Shown: one piece after another, positions 10,870-23,600 of the stretch
Position numbering within the stretch: the stretch's first letter is position 1
Layout of the letters: each line of letters opens with the position of its first letter
Assembly: GCA_907165135.1 (NCBI GenBank)
Contig: OU015567.1
Location: forward strand, 1,431,001-1,495,000
Length of the DNA: 64,000 nucleotides
DNA from: Oikopleura dioica
Lineage: Eukaryota; Chordata; Appendicularia; Copelata; Oikopleuridae
Direction of reading: 5' to 3'
The notes under the pieces: model-generated
Seen by the model: the letters and a program-made list of their open reading frames with translations, nothing else
The model's database searches: none
What the model was told of the DNA's origin: nothing
Program-made: the position numbers and the translations under genes

Positions 10870-12450
10870 TTAAAAATTGGCTTGTGGATTCGAAAAGCCC
10901 GAAGTAATTTGATTTCGTCCAGAAAATTTCATGACGGCCCAGATGACTCCCGGCAAAGTAAGAAAACAAAAAGCGGTCAAAGCAGCAGCGCCTCCGGGAG
11001 ACATTCCATCAGAATCTTCTTTGTGATTTTTAGAGTTTGAATTCGCAGGAATGAAGCATTTCATCGACGAGTTCGGGTCGTAACAGCATTTGAATGTGTC
11101 CATGCATATCTTTAATATTTCAATATTTTTAGTGATCGCCCGAGTTTTCAATCGTAGAGATGATAATCTTCACTCTTACCGATTCAGTGACGCCGGCATA
11201 ACCGCAAGGTTCTTTTTCCCCCTCTGCAACTTGGCAATTTGACCATTTCCTCGCATGAGAGCAAACAGACGCCAGTTTCTTTCTGTTGCAGTCTCTGTTG
11301 TTCCAGTTTCCCGCCTTGTTCATCTCCGTGCAATCAGCCTCTCCAAGTGCAACCTCACTTGGCTCACCTGAGGCCCAGTTCAGATAATTTACGCCAGAAG
11401 AATCTGCCCATTCATAACCTTTCGAATAATGCTTCGACAGGCCAATCCATGCTTCTTGGTTGCTCGTTTTTTGGACCATTTTGAAGATGTATTCGTTCAT
11501 TTCGGAATCGTGAATTGAGGCCAGATTTGCTGGAATCGAGTATGCTGTCTAAATCTCTCGCGATAAAGAAGATCTTTTCTTTTTTAGGATCAAGAATCTG
11601 GGTTAGGGTTAAGGAAAGGGTTCGTACCTGGCAATGATTTTGCGCTTCTGTCCAAGTTCTCTCTTGCGAAGTAGCGTGAATACAGTACTCCTTGTACTGG
11701 TGCCAAGAATGGTCCCTGTGAGTACTGCAGTTGAGCAGCTCTCCTCTATAATCATGGACGCTATCCTCGTCTCGATACGTAAACTGCCCTTTGCAGATGA
11801 CCGGATACTTGGCGCTCTTGGGAGCACTGCGCCATCTACCGCTTGGTTCCATGGTTCCTCCTGCTCCGCCAGAGTGAGTTTGCGGCTCGTCGCTCCACCA
11901 ATTGGAAAAGTCGAAATGATGGCCATCTGACCAAGTGAATTCGCCGGAAGAGGGCATGTGAAGGCCAAGCCAAACTCGTTCTGGAGCTCGTCTGCCAGTC
12001 AAATCACCGCCAAGCATACTCTGATTTTTCAAGATAAGAAAATATTTTCATGGAATAAAATCGAACCTGTATAAATTCATTTTCATAGGGATGAATGACC
12101 GAGGCCAAATCCGCTTTGCCCTTCTTAAATTCCTTTCCAAATGTATTATCACAATAAGCCCGTCCATCGTCAAACGTAAATTTTTCATCAGAAAATGCGT
12201 AGCAATCCGCGCCGAAAGGAAGCATTCCAGAAGGGCAATTATTTGGATTCGGGAGGGGCAAATCTGGCAGATTCGGCTGAAATGGCATTGTGCAGACCCA
12301 AGGGCGAACTGTCGAGCAATCTGAGTCGGACCATTCGCCCAAGGAATAGGAATCGGCGGACTTTGTATTCCAAGCGGAAAGGACGCATCTTTCCTCGCCT
12401 AAATTATTTCGGGAGAAATAAATTCTTATCAATAAAAGGGCCTTTGGCAT
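10870..12450 (-). CDS. Membrane-anchored multi-CTLD lectin, 5' end unclear
   Basis: Exons at 12067-12398, 11628-12020, 11180-11548 and 10870-11109 join in phase. The first carries the tail of one C-type lectin domain (DCSTVRPWVC) and the start of a second. The second completes that domain (VWLGLHMP, DEPQTHSGG) and starts a third, which ends in the next exon (WIGLSKHY, GEPSEVALGEADCTEM). The last exon has a Cys-rich stub and a hydrophobic helix followed by a short tail, so a type I receptor is likely. The N-terminal part of domain one is missing; a frame from the ATG at 12448-12450 runs straight in but gives a poor leader. The gene may be 5' truncated. Confidence 0.7.
11601..11616 (-). repeat. 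Telomere-like motif in a lectin intron
   Basis: GGGTTAGGGTTAAGG on the + strand lies in the intron 11549-11627 of the multi-CTLD gene. It is short, but it is the same motif as the tracts at 7245 and 45988. Confidence 0.7.
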
Positions 12451-12861
12451 GTGAACTTATCTCGCGATCCTGCTTGGCTTATCACTTTTCATGCTTTTTT
12501 TTTGTCTGAGTTGTCGAAACTTGAATTTTTCAGTTTTGACGAAAACTAAAAATGCGCTAGAATTCGAGGAAGGAGGAAAAGAGAAGAAAGCCCTGCTGAT
12601 TGATCTGTGTCCCTATCAAGACAGGTTTATATCTTCTTTTACGAGTTTAAGATTGTCCCTGCGCCAGCTGAATTGGCCTTTTATTCTGAAACGATCAAAA
12701 AATTAGGCTCATAAACAATTTAACCCGTCTTCGTGGTCAATTATTAAAAATGATTCATTAGAGCCTCGTGAACCTGTTTGACAAAGAAGAAAGAGAGATT
12801 TCCGGAGAAACGAGAAGAAAAAGAAGAGAATAAGAGAGAGAGAAAAAGAAACGAGTGAAAA

Positions 12862-14175
12862 ATGCGATGGGTCTGTTTGATTCTCGCGCACGGGCTGAGC
12901 GCTAGAATAGTAAGAAGAGAGTCAGAGGTAAGAAATGTCTTGTCGACCCTTTGTTTGTAATAGGTTATGATGATTGTGTAGATGTAGAAGTTATTTAGAA
13001 AAAATTGTCAGATATTGTCACTGGACTTGGCGATGGATTCATTGACTTTATTTGGGACGAGAATATTGAAGGCTACCCGGAAACTTTCAAAGAAAAGGCT
13101 GCAATAGAAGAAGTCGATATTTTTGCGAAAAAACCTCCAACAACATCGACCACTACCACAAGTACTACCACAACAACCACCAACCCGACGAAGACAACAA
13201 CGATTGCCTCAGGAAAAGACCCATCCTCTTCCTCGCCGTCAACATCGACAACAACGACTTCGACCAGTACTAGTAGTTCTAGTTCAAGCGCAATTGGTAG
13301 AATTTACGTGTTAAATGTAAAACGCCAATAATTGTCCAATAAAATAAATCTATTTTCAGACAACTGAAACAGCTGAAATTGAAAAAAGCCAGACAACAAT
13401 CTCTGAAGAACTCGAAATTTTGATTGCAGATGAAAATAATACCACTTCATCATCCCCCGAGGAGATTCCTGTTGTTCAAAATTCAACAACAAAAGAAACC
13501 TTTCCTGAAGCCACGACCGTTCAAACTGAAGAAGTTGAATCAAGCGAAGATAATTTCTCGACGACCCAGAAAGCGGAGGAAACTGAGAAAACCACTTTTG
13601 AAGAAGAAAAAGTTGAAAAAACTACTCAAGGAAATACGCTAATTGAATGTAAGGAAAACTCTTTTTTTCGGATAAAAACTATCTTCCTTGCAAGTTTTCG
13701 ATACAACACAAGAAAAAGAAGAAATCGAATCCACAACCAAATCAACACTTGAAGAGAATATTGACACAACACAAGCCTCTGTAAGAATCATACAGAAAGA
13801 AATTTTTTCATGTTTTTTTTGAGATCATCGAAACGACTCAAGCTGAAGAGATCGTGAGAACAACTGCGCCTGAAATCTTTATTCCCGATTTTGAAATCGA
13901 AGAAACAACGACTGAAATTTTGGAGACAACAACGACCAATCCAAAGATTATCATCATCGAAGACACTCACGATTCTACAACAACGACGACTACAACCAAA
14001 TCCTCTACCCAGAGCAAAAAGTCGAAGTCTGACGAAAAAAGCGAAGATGATGAGAAAGAGGAGGAAGGTCCCAAAAAGGTAAAATGTTTTCTTCCTTTTC
14101 AAAAGATCTAACAAAAATATTCAGAAAAGATATTCAATGATGCTGTTTCTACTGTTCATCCTCTTTTTCGTGTAG
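12862..14175 (+). CDS. Thr-rich mucin-like secreted or anchored protein
   Basis: Six exons join in phase: 12862-12927, 12999-13316, 13360-13648, 13695-13780, 13824-14078, 14125-14175. The first encodes a short signal peptide (MRWVCLILAHGLSA). The middle is dominated by Thr and Ser runs with Pro, Glu and Lys, typical of heavily O-glycosylated stalks. The last exon ends in the hydrophobic MMLFLLFILFFV, suggesting a GPI-anchor signal or tail anchor. It starts head-to-head with the multi-CTLD gene and converges with the next lectin gene, with only 15 bp between the two stop codons. The donor of exon 2 could alternatively be a few codons earlier. Confidence 0.65.
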
Positions 14176-14190
14176 AATTGAAAAAAAATG

Positions 14191-15222
14191 TCAATAACAC
14201 TTACTGTCTGGCATGTTTGGATTCTTCGCCTTCCAGTTCGAGTAAACAAGAGGATCCCGATCGACGTAGTAAAACTCGCCATTTTCCGGCTCAGCATGGA
14301 CGCCAATGTAGGGGGTCGACCAAAGATTGAGGCGGTAGAATTGAGATGCGAGGAAAGCTTTGTGGAACTATGTAAAAAATAAGATGTAGAAAAATCAGGG
14401 CAATTACTTGGTTGGTGATAATAGCGAGGTGAGCGTCGGGCGATCGAGATTTGCAGTCATTTTCAGCGCCAACAAAATTTTTCAGCTGCGTCGGATTTTA
14501 CTTGAAAAGCTTGACGAAAAAATCGGATATAAAATATCTCTAGAATTCCGATCCTGAAGACCCTCTGCTGCTCCATTGCCAGTAACTGGAATCAGATAGC
14601 ACGCCCCTGCAAATTGCAGCCACCCTTTTGGGCAACCTCCTTTCGTCGGCCAGTTTTTCTCCGGAGGCTCTGGCGTTCCTGCTGGAAATATTTGACAAGC
14701 ATAATTGATCTCTGAGCTGCAGTAGATATCATTCCACAGTCCATTATTGTCGCCTGGCCACTCGTTGAAAGCATGTTGCTCGACGCAATTTTCCACCCCG
14801 GGGCCGTTAGGTTCGCCGTTTTGCCAGTTTTCGTATTGCATCGGCTGATTGTCGACCCATTCTAGAGGGCAGGTGTCGCAAACTGCGCGGAGGCCGATCC
14901 AAATGCTTTTTTGAAAATTATTCATTATTTTTGAAAGCAAAAAGTACCTGGACCACGTCCCGAGCTGCTTCTTTTGCTCTTCATAAAACCACTCTTGAAA
15001 GCCCTCGTGATGAATTGTCACTAATTTTCCAAAATTTCCTGCTTCTCCGAAAATTTGAGCGCAGTCATTTTCCGCGTCGATGAAATTTTTTCGCTGGTCG
15101 TAGAAATACACGCATCTGTTCTCTCTCGTGTAGATTGATAATTTGGAAGAGCCGATTGGATCTGGACAGGAAGTTTGACCTGCTAGAGCGGAATTGAAAA
15201 GAAAAGAAGAAAATAACTTCAT
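14191..15222 (-). CDS. Secreted lectin with one full and one short CTLD
   Basis: Exons 14948-15222, 14587-14905, 14408-14485 and 14191-14367 join in phase. A signal peptide is followed by a complete C-type lectin domain (SIWIGLRAV, EWVDNQP, NWQNGEPNGPG, ending INYAC) and a second domain that starts with GCPKGWLQFAGACY and reaches YIGVHAEPENG and YSNWKAKNPN. The frame then stops at TGA (14191-14193) before the last two cysteines of the fold. A consensus-like donor (ACA|GTAAGTG) sits at that point, but the downstream strand is occupied by the convergent Thr-rich gene, so no further exon is visible. Truncation of the second domain is the likeliest reading. Confidence 0.75.
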
Positions 15223-15347
15223 TTGCGATTATTGAAGAAATTGTCAGTTAGAAGTGGGAGTTGCCGAAACGGAGGTGCGAAAAATGTTACGAAAATGCGC
15301 ATCATTTTGGACGAGAATTACCGTGTCTACAATGACTAGCGAAACAG

Positions 15348-15674
15348 GCAAAAGTTATTGGCCATAATGACAGGTCGAAGATATCTCATTTATTCGATCC
15401 ATTCTGCCTCGAAAAAAACGAAGACGGCATTTTCCAGCGAATCAGAAACGATCAAATGTGCGATGGTGTCTCTGATTGTCCTGATGGCGAAGACGAAGAT
15501 GGCCGACTCGCCATTTGCGGAAAACCTGTAACCGAGAATGGCTGCTGCGCAGAGATTGATGTTAACTGGAGTGGAACAAAATGTTTCGTCGACGGAACTC
15601 ACAACGGTCGAGATCGATACCAGTGCATGGAGTTCAGCGAATTTCGCTGGGAACCTCACCCTAATGGGGACTAA
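15348..15674 (+). CDS. LDL-receptor class A domain fragment
   Basis: An open frame begins after an acceptor-like CAG at 15345-15347 and ends with TAA at 15672-15674. It holds FCLEKNEDG...CDGVSDCPDGEDED, a clear LDLa core with the Ca2+-binding acidic end, then a second Cys-containing segment (ENGCCAEIDVNWSGTKC) that stops abruptly. No convincing start exon is visible between the lectin start at 15222 and 15348. It may be the last exon of a short secreted protein or a remnant of a larger one. Confidence 0.5.
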   Translation, partial: AKVIGHNDRSKISHLFDPFCLEKNEDGIFQRIRNDQMCDGVSDCPDGEDEDGRLAICGKPVTENGCCAEIDVNWSGTKCFVDGTHNGRDRYQCMEFSEFRWEPHPNGD

Positions 15675-16465
15675 CGCTTCGCCCCCTTGGAACCCCCTTG
15701 AACACTAGGCAGAAATAAGCTCACCGAAATATGTTTTAACTGTGATGAATTTTGACAATAAATTCAACAAAAATATCCTATCCGTTGACGCCACTTATTT
15801 TATATTAATTAATAACAATGCTCGTTCAATTGTGTAGTACATAAAAAGAATCTGAGGTAAAATTATTTATTGTCAGTAAGCAAATATTCATTGGTAGTAA
15901 ACAACTGTCTCTATCAATTGTTTTTTTTTTGAACTTTGAAAAGAATTTCAATGCACAAACGAGACCTTTTGCTAGGCCAAGTAAGCTGAAAATAGAAGTA
16001 AAAATGTGTGAGCAGGAAAGTTTGAAAATCTTAGAGGCAAATTCGTTTGACATTTTTGAAATCTCAAATAAATACATTTAATTTTGATTTGGTTGAGCGA
16101 GAGAGGAGAAGAATGCTCGATAATTACAGAAAGGCAAGTGATTGAAGGAATGTCCGGCGTTGAAGGCGTGATTGAAAATCGGCATTCGAAGGTTTCATAC
16201 TGTTCTGAATTGAAGGATGAAAGAAATAAGAATGAAAATCGAAAAATAGTTTTTTCAAATTTGGATAAAAATTTGATTGGAATTATTTTTTTGCGTGATT
16301 TTTTGTTTATGATTTATAAACATTGATTTTTTGGTGAGAAATGATTGAATTTTTTTTAACCTTTTTTTTTTGCAAAAACATCTTTTCAGTCTCAATTTCA
16401 AGCAATCAGAGACACTTCACCCTCTCTCTTAAAACAAAAATTGTCTTACATTGGCAAATTGTTTC
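15675..16465. other. Intergenic, no gene seen
   Basis: Contains the 3' regions of the LDLa fragment and of the Ig receptor. The ORFs at 15826-16077 and 16084-16326 have no recognisable pattern and lie in AT-rich sequence. Confidence 0.5.
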
Positions 16466-18110
16466 TCAAACTACGTGTGAGAAATCCTGGCGGCTCGTGC
16501 CCTTGTGATGTTCGTAAGGGTCGTAGCTTTCGCCCATGGCGACGTCGTTGCCTTCATCGTCGAATACTTCGTTTTCGTCCACGTAGGAATCACTGTCACC
16601 GCCTAAAAGAATGATAAGAGGGGGCTTTTTTTGAGCTGATTTACCTGTCACTTTTTTGAAAATGACGAAAGCGATGATTCCAATAAGAGCGACGCCGAAA
16701 ATGACAGCGAAGACGATTCCAACAACGGACGCAATATTCAGCGAACCTAAATCAGCAATTCCATCTTCTGCGAAAATAAACGACAACTCACCAACGCCAA
16801 TAAAAGTCGGTTCTCCTTCACTTTGACCAGCTTCATTTCTCGCCGTGCAGAAATATTCTCCAGCATCATTTTCAGTAACATTGAGGAATTTGACTGTATT
16901 TCCATCGACAGTGAATTGAGAATTTGCGAAGTATCTTTTGTCGGTTCGAGCATCAGCGGGAAGTTGGAGTTTTGTTCCTGTTGCTTTGTCGATTTTGTGC
17001 CACCTAAATTTTGATTTAAAGATTTTCGTTCTGTTTTTAGTCCAAATTTTTTTTAATGGCTTACGTGTAAGTTGGCTGCGGGCTGCCATCAGCAATGCAT
17101 ACCAACTCTCCAGCCTTGCCGACGATTAATTTTTTATCTGAAGAATTATTGTCAGGAAGTTGTTTGAATAAATAAGCGGGCACTAAGTGCTTTTGAATTG
17201 AATTTCGCTCCCTACCGCTTGGCTCTACGATGACTGGAAGCGATGGGGGGACAAGCACGATTAATTCTCGCTCGGTAAGGGCGAAGTTCTTGGCGGAATC
17301 TTCGGCGATGCATTTGTACTCGGCCATGTCGATTCTGTCGGCTTGTTTTGAGATGCTGTTGCCGGAGACTTGCCAAGGCGGGCTCTAGAAGGCAAAATTA
17401 CAATTCACGGTCGGGGGATTCCCCCTAACGATTAGGGGCAAAGGCACCCTGGACCCATTCCCCTTAAGGACATCCCCCCGTCAGCTTTTTCGAGAAATCA
17501 AATTTCGGAATTTCAAATTTTGACCCGGGAAATGGATTCTACGGGTCATAAAACGATTGTGATGCTTTATTTTTGGGGGTCTATCTCGATTTCTTCACCC
17601 CCAAAATCGCATTTGAAAATTGGACTTTTTGCATGGCGAAAATGATCGAGTTTGCCCTAATTTTGGCAAAAATATTGATTTTTCTTGGTCAAATAGTCCT
17701 CAATAGTCCTTTTCAAGTTTAACCTGAAGACGCATTAAGAACCAAAAATATGGTGTTTTTAGAAATTTCTATTTTTCGAAGGAAAAAAACTGACAGGGGG
17801 TCCTTTAGCCCTAACGAAGGAGATTCTGAAATAGAGAATATCATATTCTGAATATGGAAACTTACAGCTTGTCCATCCCCAGCTTCTGATAGAAAAATTT
17901 GCTCTTGTTCCTTCAAAATTCTAACTAAAACAAAACCGTTTAATTCCAATTTTCCAACATTTCTCTCATACATTTGACATCTGCTCCGAATCCACTCAAA
18001 TCACAAGTGACGATTAGTTGCTCTCCTTCTTTGATTTTGGGCTTGTTGAATTGAATCGAGGCACTAGCAGCGTAGAGTCCAGAGATGAGAAAACTGGAGA
18101 AAAGTAGCAT
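16466..18110 (-). CDS. JAM/CTX-like Ig-superfamily receptor
   Basis: Exons 17972-18110, 17866-17924, 17065-17384, 16792-17003, 16645-16767 and 16466-16602 join in phase. Order of parts: signal peptide; a V-like Ig domain (LIVTCDLSG to MAEYKC); a second Ig domain (GELVCIADGSPQPTYTWHK to DAGEYFCTARNEAG); a transmembrane helix (about ASVVGIVFAVIFGVALIG) with a following KK stop-transfer; and an acidic cytoplasmic tail ending DFSHVV. Two Ig domains plus one helix match junctional adhesion and CTX-type proteins, which mediate cell-cell contact. The tail end resembles, but is not, a canonical PDZ ligand. The 17385-17865 intron contains a dispersed repeat. Confidence 0.75.
17430..17640. repeat. Dispersed repeat in the JAM-like intron
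   Basis: The segment CCGTCAGCTTTTT through GGATTCTAC and GGGGTCT is matched by a diverged copy at about 60890-61030, in the same orientation, with shared CATCAGCTTTTTT, GGATTCTACAGGTCA and TTTTTAGGGGTCT blocks. At 17800-17815 a GGGGGTCCTTTAGCCCTAAC segment resembles an inverted version of sequence near 17428-17445, hinting at inverted ends. Confidence 0.65.
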
Positions 18111-20622
18111 TTTTGAAGACGTTTTATTTGAATAGGCTAGTTGCGTTTACCGATTTCGACAATAAATTTCTGAAAAGGTGAATCATTAATTTTTATCTTT
18201 TTTCAAAAAAGGCAAAGTAGAAGAAATATTTCAAGAATCAGAAAGATGAAAAGAAAAACAGATATGTCTTAGTAATAAGGACTTATAATAAGACAATTTG
18301 TCAAAAAAATCTGAGAACATCAATTTTTCGTCGTGTTATTGCCAATAAACCGGTCTTTATCTTCGTCTTCTGAGCTGTTTTTTTCAATGAAATGAAGTTC
18401 AAGCTCTAGAAGACAAAGCAAAGATACTGTATCTTATATACAAAAGAGGGAAAAAGGATGTGGCTTCAATTAATTCAATTCATATTATAATGACGCCCGT
18501 TCCATCTCACTTGCTTTACTAAACGCTCGAGCAAATATCCCTGGCATATTGCCAGTTTTAACAGTTTCAACCTTTTTTCTGATCATTCTGATTTTCTTCC
18601 CGAAAATATAAAAGAAGAATTTTCATATGACTCTTGAAAGTTTGAGATTTATGATTCATTATATGGCCCGCTACATATTTCTTCATAAAAATAAAACTGT
18701 TAGAATAGAAATAAAAGAGTTTCTTCGCAGAAAATTTCTCTTTCAGAAAACTATTTTCTCTGACTATGAAAGTCCTCGCCAAGTCTTTTGTCGTAAAATA
18801 GTCCAGTAGTAATTTAAACTGCCTCACTTTGCGCTGGTTCGACAAAGCAGCGAGTCGCGAAAGAAGAATGAGTCGGGCTACTATAATAAAAATCAACTGG
18901 GGCAGCTTCAACTGGAAGAATAACCGCGCTCGCGGCAACGCGCTGAATCACTCTCTGAGCCGACAAGGGATGAGCTGCTCAGAAATTTCAAAAAAGGCTC
19001 TAATTAGAAAAATTCTGCGCTGCTTCGGAAAAAATATAGCCAAGGGCAGAATAAGTACCGCGCTTGATTTTCTTCATTAATGTTTCAATAAATTCATTCA
19101 AAGAAAAAAAGGAACTTGGAAAACCGCGATTCTGAACAAACGAAAATATTATTAAGGGGATTGACTGCATTAATGCATTTTTCTCTGACGGTTCAGGATC
19201 GAACCCTGACTCAGGGTCCCTGAGCTCGGCAACATGTGTTGAAAAACTGGGTTTAAAGTATCTTAATCAGTGAGTTTCAACAGTAGAACCCCCTCATACT
19301 TGTAAAGAAAGACGATATTAAAAAGTCAGTACTGACAAAAGTTCAATATGGATGTGATAGGTTAGTAATGCTGTCGCGTTTTCCTCTCGCGAATCCGATA
19401 ATTCATATAAAACCAATATGGCGAGGGGCGTAATCTATCAAAAACCGCATGTCAGACGAGATTAAACTGCCAATAACTCTCTCCGTGAACCTTAACAACT
19501 CATCCTTCTTCATCTTCCTAAAGCTCTTTCTCGCAAGTCGGCCGAAATTGAATTCTCTTTACATAAACAAAATCGCAGTTTTCAAGATTTTCAATGCTGG
19601 ATTTCATTCTAGACTATTTTCTTAAAAAATCTCTTGAAATTTTGCTACTTTGCCATCTTTTTCAACTTTTTTCTATTTTTTAAGGTTCTTCTGAAAAAGG
19701 TTTCTCTCGGTGAAATTATTGAATGTCGTCTAAAATCTGTCTAATGCTCAATTGAAAAAATAACAGACTGCTTGTCGAAGTCCGAGTGATTGAGCCTGAT
19801 ATTGTCATTTATAATAAATGACTATCAGGACATTCTATTGACATCTTGATACCAGATAACCAGGCTTGCTTGCCATTCATTTTTCATGCCCCAATCAGAA
19901 CTCAAAAGTTAAAAAAAGCACTTCAATTCGAAACCCAATCGACGCAAATTTCTTCGTCAATCAGAGTCTTCTATGTCTTCATTTTTTTGAAATTTTCTCT
20001 TTTGGATTAAAAAAAGGCTGAAAATAACTGAATAAATAACTATTTTCTCCCGTCGCTCTTAATTTGATCAAAGGAGCCATTGGCGAGCGCCAAGTTTTTT
20101 TCGTGGCCCATATTTAATTTAGTAAAGCGGCCAGCAAAGGATCGATTTCTTTTTTTTTTGTTTCTTTTCATTCCAAGAGGACGCTAAATCGCGACCAGGA
20201 GATACGCAGGGATTATTCGGTGGTTAATTTAATCACGTATCAGAATGAAAGACGTAGATATGGCAGCATTGAAAATAATTATGAATTTTTTTCTGCTCGT
20301 TTTTTCCATTTCCGCGCTGTTTTCTTCGGTCAAGAAGATTCTGTTTGGTTTCCCCGCCCTTCGTCTTCCTGTAAATAGATTCTGTAGGAAGCGCATTCTT
20401 GTCGAGTACTCATTGTTACGATAGAATTATAAATCCGACATTGAACCTGTGTAAACAACATCCTTTGTTTCGCAGCTCTTTTTCACTTCTTGTCGTCATT
20501 ACAAATTGACTCTATTCCAGAAGGACTCAATCACCAACTTGTGATGGGAATATTGATATAAACGGTTGAATATGTAGATTTTCAAGAAGAGATACAAGCC
20601 GACAGAGAGAACATAGAAAATC
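18111..20622. other. 2.5-kb divergent intergenic region
   Basis: This is unusually long for such a compact genome and separates the divergently transcribed JAM-like and chitin synthase genes. It is AT-rich, with no protein pattern. The ORFs at 18567-18938, 18627-18809 and 18829-19080 show no domain, signal peptide or splice continuation. It probably holds control regions of both genes. Confidence 0.5.
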
Positions 20623-23600
20623 ATGAGAAAAAGAAAGTCGATCATTGATCAGGAAGAACCGGAAAGATGGGACTCAGGAAAAGTTTAAATTCGAAAACCA
20701 TAATTGTCTCCGCAATTTAATGTTAAAGTTATTTTCGCTCGGGGCAACATTGAGTTTGTAAGCCAACAAAGATTAACAACACAACACGTACTTCCGTCAA
20801 TATAAGAATATGATAAAATAATGATAAGCTAATGAAGACAAAAAATAACTTTCAAAAGCCCGGGCTACATCGAAGGAAGAAAATACGCTGCCATCTATTC
20901 CTCTTCTCTACTTCAAAATCTTCATCAGAATCGCTTGCGGAATATTTCTCGCGATCCTCGTCCTTGCTCTTGGCTTCATCAACATCTGCTCACTTTTCTC
21001 TTTAATTTCCGGCATTGGTGTCGATTTCATGCACTTCAACGCTGAGTATTTGAATCGATCAACAGAAGATACCTTTATCCAGCTGAACTATTTCGAGTCA
21101 AGTCAAGTTTTGCGAACAACTTTGGATTCTAGCGCCGCTTGTGGGGAGAGAATCAGCTTCGAGAAGAGCGAAAGTGGTCGGCTCTTCAAATATTTACTGG
21201 TGAACAAAGTACTGATTAACAATCTTCGCAAACTAGCCACCACAATTACTACTATGCTGCATAGTCTATGCAGTTCGAAACAGAACACCCTTGCATACTG
21301 GATAAAATGACAGAGGAAAAGAAGTCAGTTCATCAAAGTCTCTTTCTCCAGGGATCCTTCACTCTCCTCATCGCGCTCTGTCTCCAGGAAATCCGGGGCA
21401 TCATCGTTGGACTCTACTTTGTCATCTTCAAGTCAAAAGATGTCAAAAACTCGACAAAGCTAGAAAACGCCACCCAAATAGTGGCTGAAATCTGGAATGC
21501 TTCAGCAACGGCAGTTCTCGTCTTCTTTGTCTTGCCAAATTTGATTTTCTACAAACTTGGGTATATTTTCCTACATTCTGTTGGGATTCTTCTGTTGACT
21601 TCTTGCATCACAAAATGGCGTCAAACAGGAATGAAGATGTCTTGCTTGCTGGATATTATCGGCTTTGCGTTTATTCTCGGAGGAATATCGCTCTTTCTGC
21701 TTGAATATCTCCTCGATAATGATTTCCAGTTTGCAATCAACAAGGACTACTCAAAAATACTCTCCATTGTGGCCGTGTTGACCGTCAATCTGAACCTGAT
21801 TCGCAACTATTCCCAGCTCGAGCCGCTCAGAAAAGACGAAGGACTCGCTTGGGTTCACCTCCTCGCCCCGTTTTTTCGAGTCGGAGCGAATGTTGGCATC
21901 TTTTATCTGTTTATTTTCTCGGCTTTTGATTCAAGCGCTATTTTGAAAAATCAATATGAGAATATGATCGAGTTCACGAGTGCCGGTCTCGGAAGTCTTT
22001 TGTCGACGGATTCTGCTTATGTTAATTGGGTAACAACATGTGGTGTAACTGCTGCCTTGACGTCGTTTTTATTGAGTTACATTGTGGTTTCTGTGATCCG
22101 AACGAAGCTTCAACTTTATGCCTTTGTGATTCCAGGTTGCTTACTTTTACTTGGTATGCCAATGTTTTTGCAATTCGGCGTACCTGCCATCTACACAGAT
22201 CCGTCCGAAATTCTCTACATCTTCAGCACAGGAAACGACGACTGGTTTGAGTATTTCCATCTCGGGCAATATGGCTGCGGATGCATTGCATTCATAATCT
22301 GCGTCCGACACATTTTCTTCGACAAAAGCTATCCTTATGGCCTCGAGCGGATGCTTTTCGACAGTCCCCTCTACCGACCGGTTTGGACACTGCAGTCCCT
22401 TTTCCTTCACCGTCGCCGGCACGATATTTCTTCCTTCAATCTTGGAGACATGGAGGACGACGGGTTGAAGAAAACAGAGAGTGAGACGGTCCCGATGATA
22501 TTTATCTGCACAACTCTTTGGCACGAGGAAGAAAATGAAATGAGAACACTGTTGACTTCTATTTTAAATTTGATCGAATACGTCCATGACAGAGAAAATG
22601 ACAAAGAAATTCCTAAAAATGAAAAATTCAATCTTGAAGGTAGGATTTTTTTACCGACAAAATCTTGAAAAGTATCTGCCTACTTGACTTTTATTCAGTA
22701 AATATCTTTTTCGACAATGTTTTCGAATCGCACAATAGCAAGAAAAACCCGCGACTTATCCGGCCTTCCTGGGTAAGTTCCTTATTTGCCCAATTTACAT
22801 CCTATCCATTTCCTAGCTTCCAAGTTCAATTGATGAATGGCAAACGCTGAATAAGTGGGTTTATTCTTTCGGAAAGATTCTAGCCGAGCTGCTGCAGAAT
22901 CACAATGGCTGCGAGCAAGTTATTCAAAAGGGAAGGACAGTGATTACTCCTTATGGTGGCCGGCTGGAGTATGATATCTTGGGAATCAAGTTTCATGTGC
23001 ATTTGAAAAACGCGGACCGAGTTCAGCGAGGAAAACGATGGAGCATGGTCATGTACCTTTATTACCTGATTGGTTACAAAATTGATCAGTGCAAGATGCG
23101 AGTTGGACCGAATGATGATCAAGTGACAAAGGAGAATTCGTTTATTCTAGCGCTCGATGGTGATGTTCACTTTAGACCAGAAGCGGTTGAATTAGTTTTG
23201 CAGAGAATGAAAAGAAATAGAACTGTGGGAGCATGCTGCAATCAAATTCACCCACAAGGTGAGCAGTTTTCAACATGTCATTCGTTTGAATCGGAACTTG
23301 ATTCATCTGATCCAGCCAAAAGCGCGTTGTGCTGATGTTTTTTGCCATTCAAGTGAGATCGTAAGACCTTCTTAGATTTGCAGAAAACATTGCATAATTC
23401 ACAATGAAAAGGCATTGAAAATTTTTTCTTAAGGCTTATCTCCCAAGAGTCATAATATTTTGCCTAAAATTTTTGCCTATTTTGAATCTCAATAAACCTA
23501 CATAGATGAGAAGTGCTGCAAAAGCATCTTCTTTCGAATCATGAATTCCCTCTTGAATTGTCACTCCAATGTGATTTTTGGCGAGTTCCTTCAATGAAGG

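Noticed and set aside
18829-19080. Arg/Ser-rich ORF of 83 codons
   Set aside because: No conserved pattern, splice context or neighbour support; it lies in AT-rich intergenic sequence.
19180-19240. tRNA-like GGTTC...GAACC segment
   Set aside because: No acceptor stem, D arm or anticodon arm can be drawn around it.
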